64,000 nucleotides of DNA from Lunularia cruciata (lineage: Eukaryota; Streptophyta; Marchantiopsida; Lunulariales; Lunulariaceae), in NCBI GenBank assembly GCA_948567375.1, contig OX419762.1, positions 19,584,727 through 19,648,726 of the forward strand, read 5' to 3'. The notes below the pieces were generated by a model. The model was given only the letters and a program-made list of their open reading frames with translations, was not told the origin of the DNA and searched no databases. A program made the position numbers and the translations under genes. Position 1 is the stretch's first letter; every line of letters starts with the position of its first letter. Below are positions 38,324 through 50,408 of the stretch, piece after piece.

Positions 38324-38559
38324 TAGTTTGATATGGAAAAGATGAACAATTAAGGGTATATATAGCAGAGGGGTGGAAAATAATTTAGATGTAGGTGGAG
38401 CTCCTATTGTTAGTAGTTTGATATAAGAAAGATGAACTTTAAGGGTATATTTAGCTGAGGGGTTGAAAGTAATTTAGATGTGAAGGGAGCTCTTATTGTT
38501 ACTAGTTTGATATGAGAAAGATGAACTGTAAGGGTATATTTAGCAGAGGGTTGAAAGTA
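38324..38559. repeat. Tandem repeat, about 2.6 units of 89-90 bp
   Basis: Units start at 38324, 38414 and 38503 with 'tagtttgatat', each followed by 'gatgaac..taagggtatat.tagc.gagg'. The third unit is cut after about 57 bp. The units differ by a few bases each. No coding potential. Confidence 0.9.
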
Positions 38560-41289
38560 TACTCTACATACATAGGTTTACTCAGTATATTGAGTTTACA
38601 TTGTATACTTATATAGGTATACTCATAGATACTCTACATATGTAGGTATTTTGCTTTTCTCAATTTGGTGCAATGATCAATTTCTCTCTTGCATGTTGAC
38701 CTCCTTGATATAGCCAAACCACAAACTCCTTTTGGTGGTAATATATTATACTCTTATATTTTAGTCAAGGAAGACAATGTAGAGGATGTTCACCCTACAT
38801 CAAATAACAAGATATGACCTTGGTTGACGTAAAACAGAGTTATTGTATGAAAACTCAACAAGAGACAGTAAGATATCCCAAACCTCTTGTTCTCCAAGAT
38901 AAATACCTACTTTATCAACATTTTTGTTGGTCCACTTATTTGCTGAAGTGACAAGATTCAGTTTGTTATGCCTACCAAGTGATATTCTTTGATCTTGAAA
39001 GCAAATTAACAAGTGAGTAAAGGTGGATAGCGAACTTGCTTAATCCCAAAGACTACTTGTATGACTTATACGTCCAATATAAGTGTGCACGTCTCCAATC
39101 CATTATATCGGATGCATTTAGAACCTGATTCTTTACAGGAAAGTAAAGGAGTATAGGACTATGATAGGTTTCCATGGTGGATATAGAAGGATACTTGTGT
39201 GAAAAGTGACCCTCTAGATATACTTCGTTGATTTTAGATCAAATCTATAGAAGAATTTTGTGATTCTTCATGAATGTGGATTTCCATAGATCCATTGTAG
39301 ATCATTTACACTCTTTGTGCCATATTGCATTGTTGAAACCTTCATTCCATTTCCTATATTTTTTGGTGCCAAGTTTTAACTTCTCCTTTAGTAGAACAAA
39401 ACTATATTTGAAATTTGAGGGAACATACTGAAAATCAGTAGATTGGAGATAATATATGGTGTTTAAAACAATTTCTTGATTACAAGACCAAATGATTGGA
39501 ATGTAGTTTATATTGTTATATCTAGTTTTTAAACATATATGAAATCTATTACAACAACTTTTGTGTACTTTGCTAAATAAAAGATGAGGAAAAAAATTTG
39601 TCTGATCAAAAATCCAAAAATCCAATATATCACAAATTAAAGAGAGTTGGTCCTTTATTTTTTGTATCAAGATTATATGTTCTCTTCAACTATTTTTCAG
39701 TTACCATTGACCTTTCATGAATCTTCAATATAGTCATGCATTAGTTATATTTTGTATATATTTTTCAATATAAAGAAAATTATTTAGCCTATTAAGTTCT
39801 ATAATTAAGATTTAAGATCTATAATTTAAACCATTTAATCTATTATTAACCTCTTTGAGTCTTTAACTCTTTATTATATTCATGTATTAGTTATAATATT
39901 TATATACTGGTGGGACCCGTGTCATCTGGACACAATGAAAGAAAGCAGAAAATTCTGTACCCCAATCTTAAGAACAAGGTTGCATCCAACTTGGTATATT
40001 ATCCCAAAAATGTCTATTATAACACTTTGTGATAAAATAGGGTTCAATCAACCACTAAGTCAAAACTTCAACTGTTGGCCTATGCTTTGTTTTCACTTTG
40101 ACACCTCATGTATGCACACTCCCAACAATTAAGCAAAACGTGTCTTGGGGTGTTGATGTGCATAGCTTGAGAAAAATGATAAGGTGCATTTGAGAGATCA
40201 GGGATCAAATCAAGCACTCGACCAATCAGGATCAAGCACACAACACAAAAAATATTCTTTTATAGAATTAAATATTCAATCTAAAACCCATTAAGTTCTA
40301 TGATTGAGATATAAAATCTTTTAGATCTTATCTATGATGTATGTAAGGAGATAAATGTAAATTTTTGTTTATCGTGATTTTGGATCATTGTGATACAATT
40401 TACCAAAGGATAAAGTTAAATTCATTCTCTCATCCTAGATTGCTATACTAGGTTAAAATATCCTCAATTGATAGAAGCTTATATGACTATACTTATTATA
40501 ATAAAAAATTATTCAAAAAATAAATAAGATAATGATTTTATTTATGATACTAAACTTATAGTTCATTAGAATACTTGTATTTTAAATACCCCTACTTGAT
40601 TTATTAAATCAAGCTCAATAAGATGAATGAAGATGTAAATAAGGACATGTTATTTCTAATATAATTTTTGCTATTTCTACAACACCTATCCCAACATCCC
40701 AACACACTCACATACCCACCTGACTGACCATTCCTCCTTGTATTCAATCTTTGCAATTCTCTTTGGCTAATTTGTCTTTGAACTATGATGCATTTTAAAT
40801 AAAAGCAAAGATTTAAATAGAAAGACCCGCATCTTCCTTTGAATGGCCAAGGCAAAATGGCAATTGTCTTGTAATTGTAATAACCCATTGCTTCTAACAT
40901 TAATCATATTTGAAAGATTTTCCTTGACCTTTGGCAATAGGCCTTGGGCAATTTCATTTGGTATATCTCACCTATTTGCCTATATTACATAATTGTGTTT
41001 TTTTTTGCACCTAGTATTATTGCTAAATTAGTTGTAGTCTCCAATTTTGCTTCCCAAGTTTTCTCAATTAGCTCAAAAGTCAAGGAATCTCTTGCTATGT
41101 AACTCTTAGCCTTGTTTTTAGCCCCACTGAGCTATCTTTTTGACTTTATTTATGGCAGATTGTAATTGCCAACATCGTGCCATTGACAACGCTTGCCAAT
41201 TAGGCTTGAGCTATAGTTTGTTAGGTGGGAGATCATGCCACATATTATTACTCCAATAATTGTAGATCTAGGTGAAATTTCTTTAGGTA
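38560..41289. other. AT-rich spacer with possible gypsy remnant
   Basis: Mostly non-coding. On the minus strand near 38850-38890 a phrase LLSLVEFSYNNS resembles the integrase motif of Ty3/gypsy elements, but nothing around it supports a longer domain. The stretch 39700-40600 is very AT-rich with repeated 'ttaagttctat.attaagat' phrases. No gene seen. Confidence 0.35.
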
Positions 41290-41602
41290 GTCAATAAGGG
41301 CCTCCATTTGCCTTTGGCACGACGTACATGCCCGAGTGGTACAAGTGCGAATGATGATGAATTGTTGCTAGAGAGATAGATGTACCTTTTTGAAATTTGG
41401 CAAAGTCATATGTGCAAGATAAGCATATCAAAGCTCTAAAGTTGCTCATGAACTCTTTTCCATGTATTATATGGGGAAGCAATTTCTTGTTACCTCTAAC
41501 AACTTCAAAGCATGCATAATGACTTGGTCGACCAAATTTGCAAAACAATGACTTCATATTGGATGTGGAGCACTCAATTTCTTGCTTGCAAGAGCAAAGC
41601 AT
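41290..41602 (-). pseudogene. MULE transposase C-terminal (SWIM-like) remnant
   Basis: A minus-strand frame reads FAKFQKGTSISLATIHHHSH, preceded by a Cys-containing segment. This resembles the end of Mutator/FAR1-like transposases, where a SWIM zinc finger (C-x-C...C-x-H) is followed by a 'TSI.L..IHPHW' phrase. The expected CAH motif reads CTYD here, so the finger is damaged. The DNA just to the right (about 41750-42200) is repeated beside the MULE core at 59520-59930, which supports the assignment. Confidence 0.5.
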
Positions 41603-41749
41603 AATTCTACTACTTGATGTATGATTGCATGGGCTTGTTGCTCTTGGATAGCATACAGATCCTCAATGGACACTTGTAGGTCTTTTGAGCATCGCGTATG
41701 CTCTTTTGACACATGATGTTGAGGCTTTACTAAAAAGTAAACAATATGT

Positions 41750-42200
41750 CATAGTATTTGCACCACCAAAGCTAGTTTGCTAGGATAATGGAATGTTAGT
41801 TTTAGCGATCACCATATTATTAATAGTTGTTCAAGGACTAGTTAGTGGCAACTAGTTGGATACTTCTAACATATTAGATTGATTGATTGCACTATTGAAG
41901 CTACTATTTGCACCATCAAATGAACAATCAAATGTGCCATTAGGGTTAGATTCTTGGCCACTCTAAAAGAGTATACCTTGAAATGCAACTTTAAAGAGCT
42001 CACCTTTTCTATGTTGAGTCTTTTAGTTCTTGGTTATGGTGGATAGAGGCTAGAGAACATCACCTTGATTCTCTTAGCTAGAGTAGGCGTGGCTTGATAA
42101 TGTGATTAGGCCTATTTGCAATGTATATTGAGTGTTGAATTTCAAATTTAAGACCTTGATTGAGTTGTGATCAACAATTAAATAGAAGAAGTGAAGAAGG
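41750..42200. repeat. Dispersed repeat shared with 59510-59930
   Basis: Same-orientation copies share 'gctagttt', 'ttgattgattgcac.attgaagct', 'caccttgattctctta.ctagagt' and 'gtatattgagtgttga'. Identity is moderate with indels. It probably belongs to the same MULE-like family whose coding remnants lie beside each copy. Confidence 0.75.
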
Positions 42201-42576
42201 AAATCAGTTGCAAGATAATGTGCAATAGTGGTATCATTAAGCATAGTGGATCATTGGTACGTTTGATTATGGTCTTTGATTTCTTTGAGAGTAAATGTGC
42301 ACAGAAGTGTTATTGAATTTCACATGATTTGATAGTTTATTGGCCCTCGTACACATAATGTTGCCAAGATTTCCCAAATTTGTGAAAGTGAGTGTTTAAT
42401 TGTATCAATATAAGAGTTATTTCAAATGCAAGAAGGTGAAATTGGAGGTTGGGTGTTGCAAATTAGGCTTAAGTGCAAAATTGGAAATAAATTTATGAAC
42501 CCATCCTCTTGATTAGGGATTATGAGGTCTCTATTATTCCAATTGGATATAATTGGAAGAATTAATAGAATTTAAT

Positions 42577-43150
42577 GCCAAATTTGGCAAAAGTAGCTTA
42601 AGATAAGGCCAAATTTGGTAAAGATCAACTAGATCTAGAAGAGAATTGGTAGAGATTGCCCTAGTTAATGTTGAATTTAGCAGAGGTTGTTTGGATCATG
42701 CTCAAATCTGGTAGGGGTTGCCTTAGCTAGTGCTCAAGTTGGTGCCAAATTTGGCAAAAGTAGCCTAAGATAGGGCCAAATTTGGTAGAGATATACCAAA
42801 TGTGGAGAGAGAGTTGGTAGAGATTACCCTAGTTAGTGTTGGATTTGGTAAGGGTTGCTTGGATCAAGGTCAAATCTGGTAGAGGTTGCATTTGCTAGTG
42901 CACAAGTTGGTGGACGTTAGCTAGATTGGAGAGGCAAGAAGTGGTAAGAGAAAAGGACTCTTTTGAGCATTGAAAGCATATGGCTAGAGAAGCTACAAAG
43001 GCCTATAAGGGCCAAATTTGGTAGAAGTAGCATGAGACAAAGCCAAATTTGACAAAATTTGATTAAATCTAGGAAGAGAGTTTGGGGAGATTGCCTTAGT
43101 CAGTGTTGGATTTGGCAAAGGTTACTTGAGTCAAGGTTAAATCTGTCCAA
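42577..43150. repeat. Tandem repeat of about 167 bp plus a third, separated unit
   Basis: Units start with 'gccaaatttgg' at 42577 and 42744 (period 167). A shortened third unit begins near 43012 after about 100 bp of other sequence. Each unit contains 'gagattgccctagt.a.tgtt' and 'tcaaatctggtag.ggttgc'. The 3' part of the third unit leads into the family C leader-like sequence. Confidence 0.85.
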
Positions 43151-43605
43151 GTTGGTGGATGTTAGCTAGATTGAAGAGGGTTTAAAGTGGCAACAAAAAA
43201 GGCATCATTTGGCCATTTAGATGTTTTGAGGTGTAGAACTAGCTTGTTTGCATGAAGTTAGCCCATTAAGAGTATTTTTTGGTAATCTTTTGGCAAAATT
43301 AGCCCACTCCTCACTAGTGTTTGTTGTTGTGTTTGAACTCTATATCTTTGGTTCTTAGACTAATGCCATAGCCAATTGGTTCACCTTCACTTGTTATCTA
43401 AGAGACTGGTGAACTCATATCTATACTTATGTAATGTTGGTTAGGAGAGTACAATAGATACCATCCTTGCTGATATTAGTAGTGTAAGAGTTGACAAATA
43501 CTCATGTTATGTCAAATATCAAAAGATGATGGAGTTAGTTATAAATCTGATTGGATTTGTGAGATAGAGGATTATCATTTAGATTTCTTATGATTGGACC
43601 CCCTT
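42960..43605 (+). repeat. Leader or LTR-like segment of gypsy family C, second copy
   Basis: Homologous in the same orientation to about 20840-21260 upstream of the family C gag. It is cut at 43605, where the LTR of chromovirus B+ begins, so B+ inserted into or beside an older C element. Confidence 0.5.
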
Positions 43606-45615
43606 TGCAATAATATGGAGTTATCAAATGAGTTAGCATATGCTAATAAGTTAGTAAAATAAGTCAAATATAGTAATCCTAAGAATGTTCTAAAAGCATC
43701 TATGAAGCTTTTTAGTAGGGAGTTTCTAGATACCTTCTAAGGATTGAGTAGCTTTCACACCAAGTTAAAAACTACCTTAATTTGTACACCAAGTAGACAA
43801 CTTCCAAAAAGAAACTTCCTTGGAAGCTTCTCAAGAGCCTTGTATTGCTTCACTATAAATACCAAAGCACAAACTCATGCTAAGCATTCAAAGTTTCTCT
43901 CCTTTGAGAATCACAATGTGATTTTACACTCTAATTTTCCATTCTCTAATTTCTCTCCCTGGTCTTTTATATTGGTGTCAAATAATAATGGGATAGATAG
44001 AATTTATGGACTACCAAATCTATTTCTTTCAAAGCAATGGGATTTCTATGTCCATATACTACCAAAGTATCATTTCACACTTTGGGCTAAATTTCTAAAT
44101 GAGATTACCTTATTTGCTAAACCCTTGATCCTTCCAATTGTAACTTATGGAAAGTGGTGGACGTGTTGTATTTATGTGTCAACTCATATAAATTGTAAAT
44201 ATGTAGTTTGGTAGAGTAGTAGTCATGTCAATAATGCACAAAGTTATCATTGTTATGTAATAACAAATTGAGCACCTTACTATATTGTTGGAAAAGAGAG
44301 ACCATCAACGACAAGAGTATATAAAGAATCAATGACGAGAGCACATAAAGAGAGTAGTGTTTGAAGAAGAAGAAGAAGAAGAAGAAGAGCAAATTTGATT
44401 TTTGAAACCAAAGGTATTTGAAGGCAAGAATCTATTGGGTGTAATATAAAATCATGTTTGATTATGAATGTTCTTTTGAAGGTACGAATCTTCAAGATGA
44501 AGAGAGATAGATTCTCTTGGCTTCAAGCCAATTGGATGGGTAGCAAAATTATGGTAGTGATTTTTGGCAAAGCAAGCTTAATGGCAATTGATTGTTCAAA
44601 TCTCAATATGGGAGGAATTCAAGAGAACTATAATTGAGATATTCCAAGTGATGAATACAGCACAAGCCACATGAGATAGATTGGCAAAATTAAAGAAGAT
44701 TGGTTATATGAATAGCTACTTTATTCAATTCCAAAACACCATAATGCAAATTTTAAATATCCTAAAAGATGAAGCTCTAGGTAGATTTGTGAGGGGCTTG
44801 AAATCCCACACCAAATCAGAAGTAACCATGCAAAAGACTAAACACTTGGAAGAAGCCATGCAATTTGCTAAGTGCTTTGATTCCTTGGTTGAAACAACTT
44901 GGTCTTGACCTAGACCTTCATAAAACCTACAATCACACCACACACAAGTGAAGGAGTGAGCAACAATAGAGATGGATGTCATCCAATGGAGACAACTTGG
45001 CATTGTAGATGAAGAAAAATCATGACAAAATGGTTATTTTTTTAAATTATTGCCAAATTAGATATCTCATTCTTGAATGTCCAACTAGAAATGGATGACC
45101 TTGACTTATTACCCAAATGGAATTCTTGGATCATGAGGATCAAGAAAAAAGAATCCAAATAGGAGATATTTAGCCTCTTATTGAGAACTTGATTTTTTCC
45201 AACAAGATTGAAGTCTCAACCTATGCAAGTTTGATATACTTGCAAGGTATGATATTTGATTGTGGTTATAAGATTTTGGTTAATTGTGAGACTTTTGAGA
45301 ATTGCATATTTATGCAATTAGCACAGTAATGATCTATTCCTATCAAGTCAATATATGGTAGTAGATTGACAATGGCACATGATAGAAAGGGTTTTACATT
45401 ATGTACCTCATGTCCTATAACATTCAAGATTAGGAAGTAGTATTCAAAATGTATGAGGTTTGAAATAACTCTCCCACATTACAATGTTATTTTAGTTCTT
45501 CCTTGGCTTGAACATCATAAGGTTCAATTTGATTGGATACACTAACAAATTGAAATATACACCAAGGTAAAAATTATTGATTAGATTGTTTGGAACCTTT
45601 GAGTAGGATACCTAA
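43606..45615 (+). mobile_element. Chromovirus B+, 5' part (LTR, gag, protease)
   Basis: Left LTR at about 43606-43971 (reverse complement of the LTRs at 51490 and 57067), then a damaged primer site TGGTGTCAAATA, a (GAA)n run near 44366, gag (about 44680-44910, DEALGRFVRGLKSHTKSEV), a decayed zinc knuckle (about 45040-45090) and protease-like LPHYNVILVLPWLEHHKVQF (about 45475-45530). The element is interrupted at 45615 by chromovirus A2 and resumes with reverse transcriptase at about 50409. Stops are frequent. Confidence 0.8.
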
Positions 45616-46349
45616 TGTAATACCAAGAGCTAGCCATATGATCTAGATGTGAAATTTGGTTTGGTAACATCTAGAATGATGTTATACATGATGGTCAAAA
45701 TAGATAAGATAGAAGTATCACCAAAAGAGTACTTCTACTAATAGGGCAAAAACCGAAGTAGACTTGAGAACCTTAGAACCAATAGCTAGACATATGATTT
45801 AAAGGTGAGAATTGGTTTGGTAACATCTAGAAGGATGTTACACATGATGTACTAAACAGATCAGAAAGAGGTATCACCAAAAGGGGACTTCTACTAATAG
45901 AGTAGGAACCAAAATATGCCTGAAATCTTTGAAGGCAATTTTGGAGGCCTAAACGGATGAATTAGGCCTCAAAAATGTGCAGAGTTCCCTCCAAAAAAGG
46001 AGAGGCTGGCCTTCCCTCCCCCTGGCTTTGTCTCATTGAGAGCTTTCCAACCGTACCTTACGTGATTATGAGATTCCTATAGGAAGATTCCCTAAAAGAT
46101 TCCCTTCGGTCAAAGCTTGTTTGACCAACTAGATAGGACCTAGACCAGACATGTCACCCATCCAAGTAAGTAATCTAAGGGTGGAGCTTGCTGACATGTC
46201 ACCTATTTGTGTCCCTAATCCTATGGTGGAGCTTCCTTGGAGGAGATCCTCTTTGTCTATATAATAAAGAGTAGGTGCTCCTTTGGGGCATCGAATGTTT
46301 GAGTGTGCAATTTGTGTTTTCTCTCTTCTCTTGTCCTCGGAGTATTACA
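45616..46349 (+). repeat. A2 5' LTR
   Basis: Begins TGTAATACCAAGAGC and ends CGGAGTATTACA. It contains the family U3 duplication (second unit at about 45771). It differs from the A1 LTRs at many sites, so A1 and A2 are separate, old insertions. Confidence 0.88.
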
Positions 46350-46489
46350 ATGGTATCAGAGCAAGTGTTTTAGTCCAAGAGAGTGGATCATCCCTCTTGG
46401 AATAGCACGAACTACTAAAACTGAGTAATTTGAGGTGGAGAACATAGAGTAATCGCTAGACTTAGGAAGGACTTTAGAGAGCGGATGGG

Positions 46490-46918
46490 ATGGATGCACT
46501 GGGAGGACAATTTCTCACACCTAGCTTTCCATTCTCAAACCCATTCCACATCAAGGTTATGTACATCTAGCATGAGCAGATGAGAGTATCACTAGTTTAT
46601 CACTTTGGTGCAGAATTCATGGACAGAGTGATGAACTCACCAAACTCGGTGATTCTACCTATGGTGATATATGATAGAGAGTGGGATTTGACAATATACA
46701 TTCTATTATGATAATATGGACATGAATGTCCCAAATCCTCTCCCTTTCAACACTTAAGTAGAAATCCGTTATGTAGTGAGGCCGAAAGTAATGTTTAGAG
46801 ATTTTGTGGTTAGGAATTTTGGTGAGGAGTATTATCAATGAGTGATAGCTTCTGAGGTCCCAATGGTAGTTCTGATAGTTCGTGTGCCTTCCAAAGTGAT
46901 TATATTGACTCTGTATTG
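46490..46918 (+). pseudogene. Extra ORF before gag in A2
   Basis: Counterpart of 14495-14919 in A1, at the same distance from the primer site. It starts MDALGGQF, includes HFGAEFMDRVMNSPN and YDREWDL, then changes frame and continues NVPNPLPF. TAG stops sit where A1 has CAG or CAA. Function unknown. Confidence 0.5.
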
Positions 46919-46952
46919 AAGTAGACATTAGCAATTGAGTGTTGTAGGAACC

Positions 46953-48060
46953 ATGGATCCGCAATTGCAAGAGCTGGTGCAAGGAATGCAAGGGATGTTG
47001 AATGAATTTCAAGAGATTAAGATGACCATGGAGACATTACAAAGTCAAGTGCAGATCCTCAAGAACGATCAAGCCATGCAAGAAGAAAAGCCGTCTCAAA
47101 ACCCAATACCTACAACTGAAGTACTTGGAGAGGCATTCATGCCTACAAACCCTATCAATGATGAAGCCACATTGCTACTCCGGATGAAGAAGACCTGCAA
47201 CATCAAGCCTTACAAGGGGCAGCGTACGATGGGAATAGTGGAAAATTGGATCTCAAGAATGAATTGATATTTCCGATTGTTCTCAACAGAGATCAGAGAG
47301 CATGCTGCAAGTGTGTTTGCATGTGGGTACTTGACCAATAAAGCACTCACATGGTATGATGCTTGGGAACGATCCATGCTGGCAGAGAGAAGGGAGGTCA
47401 CATGGATAGCAATGCAAGAAGGATTGCTGAAGAATTTCCAATTGGTGGATTCTGTGTAGATGGCTCAAACCCAACTATGGGGATTGAGACAAAAGAATAG
47501 CATACAAGAGTATGTGGAGGCATTTCTGGATCTACAAGTCGTTATTACTGACATGAGTCCAGTAGAGGCTCTCGACAATTTCAAACAAGGGTTGAAAGAG
47601 CGGATTCGCCAAGAAGTCATGGTGCAAAATCCTTGCATGGTATTTGAAGCCATTGCTTGTGCAAAGAGTATAGCAGGAGCATTAGGTGGAGGTGAAGAAG
47701 TAGTTCCACCTCAACATTATCGGGCAAAAATGCCACACATGGGTGGACCAGTACCAATGGAATTGGGCAACCTTTGATTCCGGGATCGAGGAGCATGACC
47801 GCTTCAAGGGGAGCGGGGACGGGTAGAAGAACAAAGAGATGGAGTCCCACAAGGAGAAGGGACTCAAGGAGAACAACGCTGTTTTTACAATTGTGGCCGT
47901 ATTGGGCACATATCTACCAACTATCGCACTCGTTTCCCTAGAGGCCCTCAACCTTTGTAGAAGCAATCTTTGAACAACATGGAGAGGCACATTGAAGAGG
48001 AGGAGGTGGAAATCACTTCGGAAAATGAAGATTGCCAATAAATGTACCTCGCGGCCTTAC
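46953..48060 (+). pseudogene. A2 gag (broken)
   Basis: Starts MDPQLQELVQGMQGMLNEF at 46953 and continues readably: EIKMTMETLQSQVQ, LRMKKTCNIKPYKGQ, TWYDAWERSMLAERREVTW, QLVDSV then TAG (47457-47459), AQTQLWGLRQKNSIQEYVEA, FKQGLKERIRQEVMVQNP. A knuckle remnant YNCGRIGHISTN lies near 47885 with its first and last Cys replaced. Better preserved than A1 gag. Confidence 0.85.
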
Positions 48061-50310
48061 TGGCTCAATAAGGAAGCAAAGAAGCAAGGGAAGGAAGAAG
48101 AATAATGCACAAAGATCCCGAAAGGCAACCTCACAATTGATTGTCGTGAATGGAATCCTAGAAGGTAATCAAGTGAGAGTATTAATAGATCCGGGAGCAA
48201 TAAAGAATTTCTTGTCTCGCTCTGTTGCAATAAGATTGGGAATGGATCTAGAGAGAGATGGGAGTGAAGAAGTAGAGTTACCAAATGGGCAAACAGAGAG
48301 GATTGAATCATTACCTAGACGGGTAACCCTCTCTATAAGAGAATATCAAGAAGCAATTGAGTGGCGAGTGATACAGTTAGCTCGTTATGATGCAATTTTA
48401 GGCATGCCATGGATGGAGCAGTACAACCCTATGGTGGATTGGAGGAAGAAAGTAGTGAGAACCCTCCAATGGTCAATTAGTGGGGTTAAAGAAAAATCAC
48501 ACAGGCAGAAACTGCCTCTATATGTCATAGGGACGACAATTGTCTGTAAGACCGATAGATGTTTTATGGGTCTAATAAGAGAAGTCCAGAGTGCACAACT
48601 CGATGGACAAATTCTTGAGAAATTGAAAGATGTGGTGGATGAGTTTCAAGATGTCTTTCTCGATGATCTACCCTTAGGATTACCACCAAAAAGGTGAGTA
48701 GATCACAAAATTGAGACACTCTCGAGGAAGACACCTCCTTGTAAGGCCCCATATCGCCTATCACCTCATGAGTTGGAGGAGAGTAAGACTCAAATTGAGG
48801 AGATGCTACAGAAAGAGTTCATCCAACCTAGCGTATCACCATATGGGGCCCCTGTCTTGTTTGTGAAGAAGAAGGATGGTACAATGCGCATGTGCATTGA
48901 CTATCGGGGTCTCAATCAGCAAACAGTGAAGAACAAATACCCCTTACCTCGCATGGATGACCTATTTGATCAACTCCATGGAGCAAGATACTTCACCAAA
49001 CTGGACTTGCGGAGCAGTTACAATCAAATCCGAATTGCAGAGGAGGATGTGTACAAAACTGCCTTTCAAACCAAGTATAGTCACTTTGAGTATATTGTGA
49101 TGCCTTTGGCTTCACCAATGCACTTGCCACTTTCATGAGTCTAATGAATGACATATTTTGTCCATACTTGGATAAGTCTGTTATCGTCTTCTTGGATGAT
49201 ATCTTAGTATATAGTAGCACAATGACAGAACACAAACAACATCTATGAGAGGTCCTCCAGATTTTAAGACAGAATCAATTGTATACCAAAATCTCAAAGT
49301 GTGAGTTTGGCAAGTCTGAAGTAGACTACTTGGGGCATAGAGTAAGTGCAAAGGGCATTCAATTATTGACAGATAAAATAGAGGTCATTCAAAAATGGAA
49401 TGCCATAGAAGTTTAGACTCAACTTAAGAGTTTCTTTGGGTTGACAGGATTCTATCGTAGATTTGTCAAGGACTTCTCCAAGGTTGCATAGCCTTTAACG
49501 GCACTACTTGGCAAGGGGAAGAAGTGGACATGGGGAATTGCACAAGAGTTGGCCTTTCAAGAATTGAAGGCCGCCTTGCTACATGCACCAATCTTGAAGT
49601 GGTATGACCCAAAACGTCCAATCAAGTTGGCTATAGATGCATCAGACGTAGCAATAGGAGCAATCCTACAACAAGAGTGGCGTGACGGATGACATCCAAT
49701 TGCATATTTCTCTCAAAAGTTGTTACCAGTAGAGCGCAACTACCACACCACAAAACAAGAAGAGCTAGCCATTGTTCTAGCAACCAAGCATTGGAAGCAC
49801 TACTTGAGCGAGAAGGCATTTGTAGTAGAGATAGACCACAAACCTCTAGTCTACCTCAAGACGCAGAAGGATCTATCTCATCGCCAAATTTGGTGGGCAG
49901 AGTGGCGACAACGCTTCAACATGACAATCACCTATGTGGAAGGTAAGAAGCAACTTGCAAATGCATTCACCCGCATGCCAATGGCAAACAACTTGGTGGC
50001 AGAGGTTAAGATTAACCCTGAATTTTTACAAGAGATTCTGGCTGCTACAAAAATTGATCCACGAATTGAAGAAGCACAATCATCCAAAGGTGTCACCAGC
50101 ACCCAAGGACTCACCTTTCGGGATGGTAGATTATGGATCCCAAATGTCCCAGAATTACGCACCACCATTCTAGCGGAACGTCATGATTCGGCCATTGCAG
50201 CTCATGTCGGAGTGGACAAGACCTTGGATGCAGTCAAGCGCCATTACTATTGGCCCAAGATGAGCAACGACGTGATGGACTATGTGCGTAGCTGCCTATT
50301 TTTTCAATAG
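48032..50310 (+). pseudogene. A2 pol: protease, RT, RNase H, start of integrase
   Basis: Protease region VRVLIDPGAIKNFLSRSVA (about 48172; D-P-G in place of the usual D-S/T-G) and YDAILGMPWMEQYNP; then LPPKR and a TGA (48695-48697). Reverse transcriptase [20 protein letters not shown] (about 48850), [32 protein letters not shown] (about 49180). RNase H KLAIDASDVAIGAILQQEW (about 49625), KPLVYLKTQKDLSHRQIWWA (about 49840) and VEGKKQLANAFTRMP. Integrase zinc region HVGVDKTLDAVKRHYYWPKM then TAG at 50308-50310. One base is missing near 49113 in the 'MPFG' motif. Inactive, but much clearer than A1. Confidence 0.9.
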
Positions 50311-50408
50311 AACAAAGCTTCTAATCAAGCTCCTGCAAGGCTCCTTCAACCTCTCTCCACTCCTACCCAACGTTGAGAACAAGTGAGTATGGATCTCGTC
50401 TGTAATCT

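Noticed and set aside
39302-39670. Minus-strand frame of 122 codons
   Set aside because: AT-rich composition, no recognisable domain and no intron or context support; probably chance.
43744-44214. Plus-strand frame of 156 codons
   Set aside because: It lies across the LTR and primer site of chromovirus B+, and the matching minus-strand LTR of B- is non-coding.
44365-44392. (GAA)n run as a CRISPR-like or regulatory repeat
   Set aside because: It is a simple triplet microsatellite in the gag leader of a dead retroelement.
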